Source: Anabaena sp. WA102 (GTDB lineage: Bacteria; Cyanobacteriota; Cyanobacteriia; Cyanobacteriales; Nostocaceae). From it: a stretch of DNA of 64,000 nt. The translations under genes and the position numbers were made by a program. Under the pieces are notes generated by a model. It saw only the letters and a program-made list of their open reading frames with translations, searched no databases and was not told where the DNA came from. Location: positions 1,488,001 to 1,552,000 of the forward strand of contig NZ_CP011456.1 of the NCBI RefSeq assembly GCF_001277295.1, read 5' to 3'. Each line of letters begins with the position of its first letter. Position 1 is the first letter of the stretch. This document shows positions 1 through 8,899 of this stretch, piece after piece.

Positions 1-1124
1 GCTTCAATGTAAGCTTTTGCCCAATAACCTGTTTGCACATCTTTAAAAGCAGTATTTCCAGTATTTCCAGTATTCCCAGTATTGTTATCGGGAGGTGTAG
101 TCACCTTAGCCGCGACAAAATCCACAGCACCAAAAATCCGCTTCTCGTTGATATCGTTACCAATAGCGACAATTTTGCCAGCTTTAGTGGCATTGTTCAC
201 GTCATAACGGGCATTATCACGGATGAGGTTACCACCAGGATTTTCACTCGTACCCAAGTCAGGAACTGCACTAATAGTAGCGACAATACCATCTCGTTTA
301 TTACTGCGAATGGCATTTTTACGGAGTATGGGTTTTGCAGTTTCCGAGATAAAAAGACCGTCTGTATTTTGGGTGATATTGTTACTTTCTAATAAAGGTG
401 TGGAACTACCACCAATCGCTACACCAAAACCAGTATCTTGAAACAAATTGCCACGAATCACACCTTGAGCCGATTTAGCTACGGAAATTCCATTCCCCTT
501 ATTTTTCAAAAAGATGTTATTTTCAATTTGGGGATTTCCCGTACCTGTCACAAAAATCCCTTCTCGGATGCTGTTAATAAAGGTACTATTTTTGATTGCA
601 GGGTTACTGGATTCTACCCATACAGCCGTTCCCCGTGAATTGGGGTTGGTAAAAGTTAAACCTGTAATGATAGTGCCATTATTCGCTAACAGGGTAATAT
701 CCTGTCTAGCAAAAGTGCGACTGGTATAATAGCCACCACCGATAATGACGATTCCTTCACCTTTGTTGGATTCATTACCTTGAAGCGTGACTCCAGAATT
801 GAGAACAAGGGGGAATGTTTCACCACTATCTTTACTATAGTTTCCAGGAGCAACCTGAACAACCGTCCCGGCTGTAGCTTTAGAAAGGGCAAAAGTGATA
901 GTTTTATAGGGGGCTTCTGTAGTTCCATTACCGGAAGTATCTTTTCCAGTGACAGAGTTAACGTAAATGACAGTCCCACTAGCTGGTACTTGGGCTGTTA
1001 AAGTTGGGGACGCACCAGCTTTAAGTTGACTAAGTATGAGAGGAGAACTACCAGCAACTAATAACAAAGCGGTGAGACTGGTCTGTAAAGATAAACGAGA
1101 AATGTGAAAACCCTGATTTTTCAT
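1..1124 (-). CDS. DUF1565 parallel beta-helix protein with SLH domain (C-terminus beyond window)
   Basis: The frame is open from an ATG at 1124 to the left edge, about 374 codons, so the C-terminus is missing. Residues 1-45 look like a secretion signal with a hydrophobic stretch rich in Leu/Ala. Next comes a DUF1565-type segment (VIYVNSVTGKDTSGNG, then APYKTITFAL), followed by many short turns of the form NxIxxNxxxG that form a right-handed beta-helix. A linker of three Asn-Thr-Gly repeats leads into the start of an S-layer homology domain (FKDVQTGYWAKAYIE). SLH domains of this family usually bind peptidoglycan-linked polymer, so the protein is probably exported and wall- or outer-membrane-associated. 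No strong ribosome-binding site precedes the ATG. Substrate and role are unknown. Confidence 0.85.
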   Translation of the reverse strand, partial: MKNQGFHISRLSLQTSLTALLLVAGSSPLILSQLKAGASPTLTAQVPASGTVIYVNSVTGKDTSGNGTTEAPYKTITFALSKATAGTVVQVAPGNYSKDSGETFPLVLNSGVTLQGNESNKGEGIVIIGGGYYTSRTFARQDITLLANNGTIITGLTFTNPNSRGTAVWVESSNPAIKNSTFINSIREGIFVTGTGNPQIENNIFLKNKGNGISVAKSAQGVIRGNLFQDTGFGVAIGGSSTPLLESNNITQNTDGLFISETAKPILRKNAIRSNKRDGIVATISAVPDLGTSENPGGNLIRDNARYDVNNATKAGKIVAIGNDINEKRIFGAVDFVAAKVTTPPDNNTGNTGNTGNTAFKDVQTGYWAKAYIE

Positions 1125-1614
1125 TTTTTTACTGAATTATGTGCTTTTAATTATGGTACTTTCACAAGAGTGCAGTGTAACAGATATTCATCTGCAAAAC
1201 TTATATAATGACATTGAAAATTTCTTTTTGTAGAGTTCTCTAGAGAGAATATAGAACGCAATTTACCATGACATACTAGACATATCTAGACATCATGTGG
1301 TATGGTAGGACGAGTAACAAACTTAAGGACTTCCAATTAAAAAAATACCCAAAAATTTCTTGTGGTGCGGGACGAAAAGCCCGCTAATCATCAAGGACGG
1401 GCAGGACTTGTGCTGAGCTTGTCGATAGCGTAGCGTGGCGTTAGCCATAGTATGTCCATCCCACAAAATTGGGTAATTTATTTTTTGGTGTTCCCTTAGT
1501 CTAAACTCCAATTATTATTGTTGTTCTCTGTTATACATAAAAATTGAGGATAAGATTTCTTATCCCCAAAGTCCTTGCTTAAAGCAATTGGTAAATATTT
1601 GTTTTGTCAAAGGG
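1125..1614. other. Intergenic with dispersed repeat (copy 1)
   Basis: No gene is supported here. Positions 1326-1507 hold a dispersed repeat that begins GGACTTCCAATTAAAAAAAT and ends near TTTTTTGGTGTTCCC. A second copy lies at 23393-23508. This copy carries about 47 extra bases containing a GCGTAGCGTGGCGTTAGCCAT motif inside the GGCAGGATGCCCATCCC part. A short ORF here is only repeat sequence. Confidence 0.6.
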
Positions 1615-1863
1615 TTAATAAGCTAAAGTTTCTAAAGTCTCTCTTAAATACATTTGTACTTGCTGATCTAGACGTAAACTTTGTAATTGAGCGTTACATT
1701 CTAATTGCCATCTTTGAAAACCAGAACTAGCAGAAATCACGTATTTCAGGTTATGCCAAAATTGAGTATTAGCAGATAATTGATGATTTATACGCTCACC
1801 ATTGACATAGCCTTTGCTATCGGTACTATGCGCGTAGTTGCTAGAAGTTGGAAATTGAGCCAT
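1615..1863 (-). CDS. Small conserved cyanobacterial hypothetical protein (82 aa)
   Basis: This is an 82-residue protein that starts MAQFPTSSNYAHSTD and ends LRETLETLAY. It has no membrane segment or signal peptide. The middle is polar and aromatic, and the C-terminal third looks helical. I recognise the general sequence type as a small protein common in filamentous cyanobacteria but know no function for it. The ATG at 1863 follows an A-rich stretch (RC: AATGAGGAATT) with a GAGG core about 5 bases upstream, which supports the start. It stands alone between intergenic spacers of about 500 bp on each side. Confidence 0.65.
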   Translation of the reverse strand: MAQFPTSSNYAHSTDSKGYVNGERINHQLSANTQFWHNLKYVISASSGFQRWQLECNAQLQSLRLDQQVQMYLRETLETLAY

Positions 1864-2375
1864 AATTCCTCATTCCTTGTTGTTCACTTCCAGATTTAGA
1901 CAATTTGGGATTTTAGATTTCAGATTGATAATTTATTTCACATTCCCGGGAAAGACGTAAATCTAGTTACCCAAACCTAAAATTGAAAATTTTTGTTTAA
2001 TCTGTTTTCAAGATAATGGTTTTATACCTGAAAATTCTGTCGCATTCATCACTAAATGCAGAGTTTTCTGCGAGAAATTTCTAAAACAACTTGTTTTCAA
2101 TTAAACAGGGAATTTTTTTAAAATTTATAGCAAACCCAGGGGGTTAAGACATCAATAGATAATGAAACTCCGACCCAAACAGGATTTTACCTATTTCTTC
2201 CTTCTTTCTTCTGCCTTCGTGTTTTTTGTTTCTATCCCTACGGGACACGAACGTGGTTCATTAATTCCTAACTCCTTTTAAGCGGAGTGCTGATTTTACA
2301 TTATTTGAGTGTTGAACTCGAAACAGTCTCAATTCAACACTCATCAACTCAGCACTCAACGCTGGATGCACGTCA
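1864..2375. other. Intergenic, no gene seen
   Basis: This AT-rich spacer lies downstream of infB. It contains a short dispersed repeat at about 2212-2265 (CTTCGTG..TTCTATCCCTACGGGACACGAACGTGGTTCATT) that resembles repeats at 21430-21480 and inside mutS. No ORF with credible coding features was found. Confidence 0.5.
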
Positions 2376-5300
2376 CTACTTAGTCATAGTTAAAGTCCGA
2401 CGTTTAGTTACCAATTGGTAGGATTCAATGATGTCATTTTCCACCCAGTCATGGAACTTATCAATGCCGATACCACATTCATAACCTGCGTTGACTTCAC
2501 GGGCATCTTCTTTCATCCGTTTGAGGGAATCGAGGACACCTTCATAAACTACCTTATTATGACGACGGACGCGGACTTTACAGTTGCGAACGAGTTTACC
2601 AGATTGCACATAACAACCGGCAACAGCACCACGACCAACTGGGAAGACAGCACGAACTTCTGTTTGTCCCAAAGGTTCTTCCACCAATTCTGGTTCGAGT
2701 AGACCTTCTAAAGCACCTTGGATATCTTCCAAGAGTTTGTAGATGATGTTATATTCTCGAACATCTACACCTGCTTCATCCGCAGCCTGTCTAGCTCCAC
2801 TGGCGTAGGTGGTGTTGAAACCAATGATCACAGCGTTACTGGCAGCAGCTAAGTCTATGTCTGTTTCGGTGATTTCTCCAGCGGTAGCTAGGAGCATCCG
2901 AATTTGGACTTCGTTTTGCGGAATTTGGCGCAGAGAGCCGATAATGGCTTCCACAGAACCTTGTACGTCGCCTTTGAGGATGAGGTTGAGTTCTTTTAAC
3001 TCGCCTTCTTGTGCTTGTGCTGACAGGGTAGTGAGAGTGACACGACCTTGTAACAATCGAGACTGACGTTGCTTGTCGGCGCGATCGCTGGCTATAGAAC
3101 GAGCTTCTTTTTCGTTTTCATAAACCTCGAAATCATCACCAGCAGCAGGGACATCACTTAAACCCAATACTTCCACAGCAAAGGATGGACTAGCGATATC
3201 TACACGCTTACCGCGATCATTTACCATCGCTCGGACTTTACCGAAGGCTGAACCAGCGACCAGCATATCTCCAACGTGGAGAGTACCGTTTTGAATCAGC
3301 AAGGTAGCAACTGCACCTTTCGCCTTATCCAAATGAGCCTCAATGACTGTTCCTTTTGCGACCCGATCTGGATTAGCGGATAGTTCGGCTACTTCCGACA
3401 CCAACATAATCATTTCTAGGAGGGTATCGAGATTTTCGCCCTTAATGGCACTAACGGGAACCATGATGGTTTCACCACCCCAATCTTCAGCGGTGAGACC
3501 GTAATTGGTGAGTTCCTGTTTAACCCGTTCTGGTTGTGCGCCTTCTTTATCAATCTTGTTGATGGCAACAACAATGGGAACATCGGCGGCTTTAGCGTGG
3601 CTAATAGCTTCGATGGTTTGGGGACGAACACCGTCATCAGCAGCTACGACTAAAACGGCAATATCTGTCACCCTAGCTCCTCTGGCACGCATCGCGGTGA
3701 AGGCTTCGTGACCAGGAGTATCGAGGAAAACAATCTGCTGTGGTTTACCTTCATGGACGATATCAACATGATATGCGCCGATATGTTGGGTAATACCGCC
3801 CGCTTCCCCAGAAGCAACTTTGGTTTTGCGAATTGAGTCGAGGAGAGTGGTTTTACCGTGGTCTACGTGACCCATGATGGTAACAACTGGAGGACGACGA
3901 ATGAGGTGATCTAAGTCAGCCACGTCAATCATTTCTGTGACTTTCCGGGCTTCAGCTTCTCGTTCGACGATTTCGACTTCTACTTCTAGTTCTTTGGCGA
4001 CTAGGGTAATGGTCGGAATATCCAAATTTTGGGTGATACTGACAGCCATGCCTTTCATAAACAGGATTTTGACAATCTCTGTATCGGCAATTACTAAGGC
4101 ATCAGCTAACTCTTGGACTGTTAATGGACCAGTGACAGCTAGTGTGGCTGGACGATCTGGTTTTTGCTCGATATTTTCTTGACGACGATTGTGGTCGCGG
4201 GAAGAACTAGATTTCTTACCTCTGGTGGTAGGAGCAGCTACAACAGCTACAGTTGGCGCACCAGCACGAGTCCCTTTAGGTTTGGGTGGACGGGCAATAG
4301 AGAGACTAGCTTGGACGGTTGTGGAAATTTCTAGACCGTTTTCATCTAAATCATCCTCATCGAGTAAATCATCTTCTAAGATTGGTTTGACCCGTTTGCC
4401 CTTAGGTCCCAACTTAGCCTTTTCTTTGATTTCGTCAATGATTTCTTCTTCTTGCCATTTCTTCCCACCTTTGTTTAAACGCGGGGGTGTAGGGCGTTTT
4501 AAATCAAGGAGATCGGGAACAATTGGTGTTTCATCCAATGATTCTTTTTTTGCGCTGCCGGCATTATGCCTGGGTGGAGTTGCCGTGGGAATGGCTGCTG
4601 GTTCACCGGGACGTGCGGGTCTAGGACGTTGAATATCACCGCCAACGGATGGCCTGCCACTGCGCTGTTCTGGTCTTGTCGGGGCTGCTGAATTAGCCCG
4701 ACTAGGTTTAGGTGGTGCAGATGGTGAACTTTGGTCAGATGAGGGCTTATTAACCTTACTTCTAACTGGTTGCCTGTCTTCCTCGACCCGCTGGGTGCGA
4801 TCGCGTTTGAGCAGAGGTTTTTCCGATGTTCCGACTACCGGCGTATCTGGTGATTTTGTGCCATCTACTCTGGCAGGGGGCGAAACCAATTGGGGTTTTT
4901 GCGGTTTCTCTGGTTTAGGTCTAGGAGTAGATATCTTCTCTGATTTTTCCCCTACTACCTTTTCCGCCACCGGTTGAGGATTAGACACCTGTTCCGGTTG
5001 GGTAGGATTAGGTTTGAGCGGAGTCTCGGATTGATTCCGGGGAACTGGTCGAGTTGGTGCCGTCGGCTTCATAGATGAGACAGGTGTAGCGAAAGGCCGT
5101 GGAGGTGAAGGACTATTAGCCTCAGTAGCGTCAGTAGCAACTGAAGTATCTGGTGAGTTGGTAGTAGTGTTTCTCAATATTTTCGGTTTGCGAATTTCTA
5201 GAATTTGCTGTTTGTGATTGGCGCTGGAACGGTTTGGGGATGAATTTGGTTTATGGCCGTTTTTACCCTGTTCCTTTTTGGAGACTAAATTCGCGGCAGC

Positions 5301-5465
5301 CACTTTTTCGGCGGCGCTACGAATTTGTTCAGCTTCCGATTCGGAAATCGTACTGCTATGGCTTTTGACCGCAATATCGAGCTGATCGCAAATTGCTAGT
5401 AGCTCTTTATTGTCCAAATTCAATTCCTTTGATAAGTCATAGATTCTAACTTTTCCGTTGTTCAT
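2376..5465 (-). CDS. infB: Translation initiation factor IF-2
   Basis: This is a GTPase that delivers initiator tRNA to the 30S subunit and promotes subunit joining. The 1029-residue protein has an N-terminal IF2-N domain (YDLSKELNLDNKELLAI). A very long Pro/Lys/Ser-rich linker reaches to about residue 440, and a second IF2-N copy lies near 450-510. The G domain has G1 GHVDHGKTT near 529, G3 DTPGHEAF near 581, G4 NKID near 636 and G5 SAIKG near 671. Domains II-IV follow and end in RRTLTMTK. The long disordered linker explains why it exceeds the usual 700-900 residues and is common in cyanobacteria. It is the last gene of the rimP-nusA-ylxR-infB order. Confidence is very high. Confidence 0.98.
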   Translation of the reverse strand: MNNGKVRIYDLSKELNLDNKELLAICDQLDIAVKSHSSTISESEAEQIRSAAEKVAAANLVSKKEQGKNGHKPNSSPNRSSANHKQQILEIRKPKILRNTTTNSPDTSVATDATEANSPSPPRPFATPVSSMKPTAPTRPVPRNQSETPLKPNPTQPEQVSNPQPVAEKVVGEKSEKISTPRPKPEKPQKPQLVSPPARVDGTKSPDTPVVGTSEKPLLKRDRTQRVEEDRQPVRSKVNKPSSDQSSPSAPPKPSRANSAAPTRPEQRSGRPSVGGDIQRPRPARPGEPAAIPTATPPRHNAGSAKKESLDETPIVPDLLDLKRPTPPRLNKGGKKWQEEEIIDEIKEKAKLGPKGKRVKPILEDDLLDEDDLDENGLEISTTVQASLSIARPPKPKGTRAGAPTVAVVAAPTTRGKKSSSSRDHNRRQENIEQKPDRPATLAVTGPLTVQELADALVIADTEIVKILFMKGMAVSITQNLDIPTITLVAKELEVEVEIVEREAEARKVTEMIDVADLDHLIRRPPVVTIMGHVDHGKTTLLDSIRKTKVASGEAGGITQHIGAYHVDIVHEGKPQQIVFLDTPGHEAFTAMRARGARVTDIAVLVVAADDGVRPQTIEAISHAKAADVPIVVAINKIDKEGAQPERVKQELTNYGLTAEDWGGETIMVPVSAIKGENLDTLLEMIMLVSEVAELSANPDRVAKGTVIEAHLDKAKGAVATLLIQNGTLHVGDMLVAGSAFGKVRAMVNDRGKRVDIASPSFAVEVLGLSDVPAAGDDFEVYENEKEARSIASDRADKQRQSRLLQGRVTLTTLSAQAQEGELKELNLILKGDVQGSVEAIIGSLRQIPQNEVQIRMLLATAGEITETDIDLAAASNAVIIGFNTTYASGARQAADEAGVDVREYNIIYKLLEDIQGALEGLLEPELVEEPLGQTEVRAVFPVGRGAVAGCYVQSGKLVRNCKVRVRRHNKVVYEGVLDSLKRMKEDAREVNAGYECGIGIDKFHDWVENDIIESYQLVTKRRTLTMTK

Positions 5466-5479
5466 CCACTCTTTCCCCT

Positions 5480-5719
5480 TTAATTTACAGTTTTAATGGA
5501 TGGTTGCCTGGTTTGTGACATCTCCACCCTTTGATCACTGTTTTTTCGGTTGCCCTTGGTGATATTGCCGGTGCCTCCAGTTAGGAAAGAGAGATGTTTC
5601 GGGTTAATACTGACATCTCCACCAGGAATGATGGTTGATGCAGAACTGCGATTTGACGCTACCAGGTTGCCATTTTTGGTTCTTTTGTTTTGCTGATTTG
5701 TGAGTCTTCCACAATACAA
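5480..5719 (-). CDS. Uncertain small ORF between ylxR and infB (79 aa)
   Basis: This is a 79-codon frame that ends 14 bases before infB on the same strand. The product is basic and polar with no hydrophobic segment and contains two low-complexity Gly/Asn/Thr patches (FLTGGTGNITKGN). I do not recognise it. It could be a small cotranscribed gene or only the leader of infB that happens to stay open. No clear ribosome-binding site precedes its ATG. The position in a tightly ordered operon favours leader sequence as much as a gene. Confidence 0.3.
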   Translation of the reverse strand: MYCGRLTNQQNKRTKNGNLVASNRSSASTIIPGGDVSINPKHLSFLTGGTGNITKGNRKNSDQRVEMSQTRQPSIKTVN

Positions 5720-5906
5720 TCAAAAAAAAACTTTTTGGGAGTAATGCCTTGCGTCTTGTCCAAAAAAAGGAGATCGAGAAAGCTAGTTACATCCATTTAC
5801 TATTTTGGCACTAACTTGAGCGATACTAAAGGTTATGATCAGAGCGTGAATAGTTCGGCTTTTGTCATAATATCTTTAGAGGTTATCGCAATTTTAGTTG
5901 TTACCA

Positions 5907-6176
5907 TTAAATCCGATTTTGGCGATCGCCGTGATTTAGACGTTGCCACAATGCTTGATACACTGTGTCTGGCACTGTCCCATGCAGCGATCTTCCTAGT
6001 CTATTTTTTTTCTGAGCTAGTTGCAGGCAACTCTCTTGCGGACAGATATAGGCAGAACGCCCCATGCCCTGATCTAATTGTACCTTTCCAGATGGAAAGA
6101 CGCGGACAATCCGCCAAAACTCTTGTTTCAAGTTGACTTGACGACAACTAATACAACGCCGATAGTTCGGTTTCAT
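5907..6176 (-). CDS. ylxR: YlxR/DUF448 RNA-binding protein
   Basis: This 89-residue protein of the YlxR (DUF448) family opens with RRCISCRQ and has the GRSAYIC motif at about 40-47 followed by C-x-Q and basic helices (KKNRLGRSL). Members bind RNA or nucleoid-associated targets and almost always sit between nusA and infB, exactly as here. The two CxxC-like cysteines (CISC) and the second pair (ICPQESC) are kept. It probably belongs to the same transcript as nusA and infB. An ORF of 148 codons on the opposite strand overlaps it and is rejected. Confidence 0.92.
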   Translation of the reverse strand: MKPNYRRCISCRQVNLKQEFWRIVRVFPSGKVQLDQGMGRSAYICPQESCLQLAQKKNRLGRSLHGTVPDTVYQALWQRLNHGDRQNRI

Positions 6177-6262
6177 CAGTCTTTTGCCAGATTCAGCTAG
6201 ATATCTTCCTGATACTAAACAATGTATTTTTTAATGTCAGTTGTCATTGGGAAGAAATATTC

Positions 6263-6310
6263 CCCCTGCTCCCTGCTCCCTGCTCCCTGCTCCCTGCTCC
6301 CTGCTTCCCT
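6263..6310. repeat. Heptanucleotide tandem repeat (TCCCTGC)n
   Basis: About six copies of a CCCTGCT heptamer lie in the spacer between nusA and ylxR. They belong to the short tandemly repeated repetitive sequences known from heterocystous cyanobacteria. Similar C-rich units recur at 31025-31088. Confidence 0.85.
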
Positions 6311-6345
6311 TACTTTCTCAAATTATTGCAGGCAAATTTGGGGAA

Positions 6346-7623
6346 TTAATCTTCCTCCCTATTGTTGAATCTATCCTCATCCAATTCTAATTCTTCTGCC
6401 ATTTCATATTCTCGGTCAGACCTATCATCCTCATCATTTCGTGGTTGATTTTGCGCTCTCACCGCTGCAAATTTAATATCTTCAGCTTCCTGGTCATATT
6501 TAGCCTGATCTTTAATATCAATTTTCCAACCAGTGAGACGGGCTGCTAACCGCACATTTTGCCCTTCTTTACCAATAGCCAAACTTAGTTGATCTTCCGC
6601 AACTAACACATGAGTTTGGCGACTTTCTGGGTCCATCAGTCTAACTTCATCTACCCGTGCTGGACTTAAGGCATTAGCAATATAGGTAGCTGGATCTGGA
6701 GACCAGCGAATCACATCTATTTTTTCACCACGTAATTCATTAACTACTACCTGGATTCGTGATCCCCTCGCACCAATACAAGCGCCAACGGGGTCTACAT
6801 CCCGATCTAAGGTATCAACAGCAATTTTTGTCCGGGGTCCGACATAACGAGAAGGAGGATTAGCCTCTCTGGCTACAGCCACAATCCGCACTACCTCATC
6901 TTCAATTTCTGGGACTTCATTGGCGAATAGATAAACTACTAAACCTGCATCAGCACGCGATACCATCAACTGTGGACCCCGTTGCTGTCCTTGGGAAACT
7001 TTTTTCAGATATACCTTAAAAGTTGCATTAGCACGATAGTTATCATTGGGTAACTGTTCTCGCTTGGGTAACTCCGCGTCTACCTCTGATTGTCCAAATC
7101 CACTACTCACAGCCAAAATCACAGACTGACGTTCAAATCGCAATACTCTAGCTTGTAAAACCGTGCCTTCTAAGTCTTGAAACTCTTCTTGCACCATTTG
7201 ACGTTGTTGATCTCGCAACTTTTGCGCCAATACTTGCTTAGTTTGCATGGCTGCCATGCGCCCAAATTCACCCTGATCTGGGGTGACATCCAATACCACA
7301 GAATCTCCCAGTTGAGCTTCAGGGGCTACTTGCTGTACCTCATCTAAGGAAATTTGATGATCAGTATTACTAACTGCATCAACAATAGTTTTGGTGGAAA
7401 GAACCCGAAATCCCTCACCCTCTATATCCAATTCTACTTCAAAATTATTAAAATACTCTTCATCAAATTGTCTGCGTTCTAAATTTTGGGCGCGACGATA
7501 ACGTTCGTAACCCTTAATTAAGGCTTCTCTAATAGCCGCTTGTACAGCCAAACGCGGCAAATTTCGTTCTTTGCTAATACTTTCAATTAGCTCTTTTAAT
7601 CCAGATAAAGTCACCATTGACAT
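6346..7623 (-). CDS. nusA: Transcription termination/antitermination factor NusA
   Basis: NusA binds RNA polymerase and nascent RNA and modulates pausing, termination and antitermination. The 425-residue protein has the N-terminal polymerase-binding domain (TLSGLKELIES..AIREALIKGYERY), an S1 domain at about 135-200, and two KH domains at about 230-345. The KH part includes VGACIGARGSRIQVVVNEL and LSLAIGKEGQNVRLAARLTGW. An acidic tail follows. The ATG at 7623 has AGGAG 8 bases upstream, so I prefer it to the TTG two codons earlier. It lacks the long C-terminal repeats of E. coli NusA, as expected for cyanobacteria. It is the second gene of the rimP operon. Confidence 0.97.
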   Translation of the reverse strand: MSMVTLSGLKELIESISKERNLPRLAVQAAIREALIKGYERYRRAQNLERRQFDEEYFNNFEVELDIEGEGFRVLSTKTIVDAVSNTDHQISLDEVQQVAPEAQLGDSVVLDVTPDQGEFGRMAAMQTKQVLAQKLRDQQRQMVQEEFQDLEGTVLQARVLRFERQSVILAVSSGFGQSEVDAELPKREQLPNDNYRANATFKVYLKKVSQGQQRGPQLMVSRADAGLVVYLFANEVPEIEDEVVRIVAVAREANPPSRYVGPRTKIAVDTLDRDVDPVGACIGARGSRIQVVVNELRGEKIDVIRWSPDPATYIANALSPARVDEVRLMDPESRQTHVLVAEDQLSLAIGKEGQNVRLAARLTGWKIDIKDQAKYDQEAEDIKFAAVRAQNQPRNDEDDRSDREYEMAEELELDEDRFNNREED

Positions 7624-7695
7624 ACGCAATCTCCTAAAATTTTATGTAAGCTAGTCAGCACAATTAGATAATTGTTAAGAAATAATTGTTTTCTT

Positions 7696-7825
7696 CAATA
7701 CCTTCGCCATTCTTTGTAGGTTGGGTTAAGCAACAGTGCAACCCAACGCATTTGTTGGGTTTCGTTCCTCAACCCAACCTACAAATCTACAAAGAATGGC
7801 GGTTTCCAATTTGGCGAAGGTATTG
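7696..7825. repeat. Nested inverted-repeat element between rimP and nusA
   Basis: The ends CAATACCTTCGCC and GGCGAAGGTATTG form perfect 13-bp terminal inverted repeats. Inside, a second inverted pair (CATTCTTTGTAGGTTGGGTT with its complement) surrounds a hairpin around AACCCAACGCATTTGTTGGGTT. A short extra segment breaks symmetry on the right arm. The TGTAGGTTGGGTTGAG core recurs at 34465-34540, so it is probably a MITE or REP-like element. It sits inside the rimP-nusA operon. Confidence 0.75.
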
Positions 7826-7898
7826 TTTCCATAACCAATTACTCCTTACCAGTTACCAGTTACCAGTCCCTAATCCAAAGTCTAAAATCTAAAATTGA

Positions 7899-8360
7899 TT
7901 AGCTACGCTCATCTATTTGTACTTTGGTAATGAGGTCACGCGGGATTTTGATTACACGACCTTTTTGATTAAGGTAAACTGTGGTTTCATCCCGACGCAC
8001 CAATAGACCTATCCAATCTTGCTGTTGTTCGTAGGGTGGGGAAGTGGAAATAACTACAGGAAATCCTTTGAAGGAAATAAACTCCCTGTCTGTTACCAGT
8101 TGCCGCGAAATACCAGGACTGGATACTTCCAATACATAAGCGTCTGGAATGATCTCTCCCGCATCTAATGACGCTTCTAAGGCACGGCTCATCCTTTCAC
8201 AATCATTCAGGCCAATGTCCTGTAGAGGATTAAAGATATCTACTCGCAAGACTGGGGGGCTTTGGTTCGTATGAAAAACTATACTAACAACTTCCAATCC
8301 TAGTTCTGTGGCTACTGGTGTCGCCAAATCAATAATTTGTGGTATTAAAGGATGAGTCAT
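7899..8360 (-). CDS. rimP: Ribosome maturation factor RimP
   Basis: RimP assists maturation of the 30S subunit. The 153-residue protein starts MTHPLIPQIIDLATPVATEL and includes LEVVSIVFH..VLRVDIFNP, the CERMSRALEASLD helix and the VLEVSSPGISRQL motif that marks the family. The C-terminal Sm-like domain ends with the GRVIKIPRDLITKVQID strand. An in-frame TTG four codons upstream is possible, but the ATG at 8360 matches the family N-terminus. It heads the nusA-infB gene order, and a terminator-like hairpin lies only about 20 bases upstream of the start codon. Confidence 0.95.
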   Translation of the reverse strand: MTHPLIPQIIDLATPVATELGLEVVSIVFHTNQSPPVLRVDIFNPLQDIGLNDCERMSRALEASLDAGEIIPDAYVLEVSSPGISRQLVTDREFISFKGFPVVISTSPPYEQQQDWIGLLVRRDETTVYLNQKGRVIKIPRDLITKVQIDERS

Positions 8361-8372
8361 GGGAGAATTCAA

Positions 8373-8398
8373 TAAAAAAAGTGGGCTTCAACCCACTT
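8373..8398 (-). terminator. Terminator or attenuator hairpin directly upstream of rimP
   Basis: On the minus strand AAGTGGGTTGAAGCCCACTT is followed by a run of seven T, which is the shape of an intrinsic terminator. It lies 13 bases before the rimP ATG, in what would be the leader of the operon. A second hairpin (GCGAACT-AATGC-AGTTCGT) lies upstream at about 8432-8452, and a possible -10 box (TACACT) near 8462-8467. It can stop readthrough from purK or attenuate the rimP-nusA-infB operon. Confidence 0.65.
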
Positions 8399-8505
8399 CC
8401 TGCGACAGGGATATCTTCCAAGAAGTCTTGTGACGAACTGCATTAGTTCGCCCCTAAGATGAGTGTAGCCTATTTCTTCAGTTAGTCATGACAGACTTGA
8501 AAAAA

Positions 8506-8578
8506 TGGTCATTGGTCATTGGTCATTGGTCATTGGTCATTGGTCATTGGTCATTGGTCATTGGTCATTGGTCATTGG
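8506..8578. repeat. Heptanucleotide tandem repeat (TGGTCAT)x10
   Basis: About ten perfect copies of TGGTCAT are visible. A short ORF across it codes only for a seven-residue repeat and is rejected. The same unit on the other strand (ATGACCA) recurs at 30478-30585. Confidence 0.9.
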
Positions 8579-8649
8579 GAAAATCTTTTTCTCTCTGTAT
8601 TTTGCTTTTTGCCTCCAAATGTCAGGCAAATATCGTAAAGCTCCCCAGT

Positions 8650-8860
8650 TTCATCAACCAGGGAGCTAAAATTTTTAGTTCACCACAACGCCGTTTTACC
8701 TAAGTTTATGACCTGGTTAAACCAGGTGGGAACTGAGGGTTCTCATTTAAAGTTTCCGGGTACAAGCCCGGTATACTGCCACGAGAATTGTTTAGCTCCC
8801 TTGTTGTTAAAGACATAGATCAAAAAACTTGATGGCAGTCACCAATCGTCGTAGTGCAAC
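8650..8860 (-). ncRNA. ssrS: Probable 6S RNA
   Basis: On the minus strand a TATAAT box (8868-8873) precedes a strongly structured region without ORFs. A closing stem of about 15 pairs joins 8791-8806 with 8655-8670 (CAACAAGGGAGCTAAA with TTTAGCTCCCTGGTTG, one mismatch). Inside are an apical hairpin CCGGG-CTTGTA-CCCGG, a flanking TTCTCGT/ATGAGAA stem, and a small hairpin ACCTGG-TTTAA-CCAGGT. The order apical hairpin, AAACUUUAAA, then the small 3' hairpin resembles the corresponding part of E. coli 6S RNA. It lies next to purK, a neighbour I recall for cyanobacterial 6S RNA but could not check. The exact 5' and 3' ends are not determined. Confidence 0.65.
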
Positions 8861-8899
8861 TAACTCATTATAGCTTTGAAAAATAGTTTGTGTATTTAT

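Noticed and set aside
5690..6136. 148-codon plus-strand ORF opposite ylxR
   Set aside because: It overlaps the conserved ylxR gene and the product has no recognisable pattern.
8488..8703. 71-codon ORF across the TGGTCAT repeat
   Set aside because: The product is a SLVIGHW repeat and runs into the probable 6S RNA.
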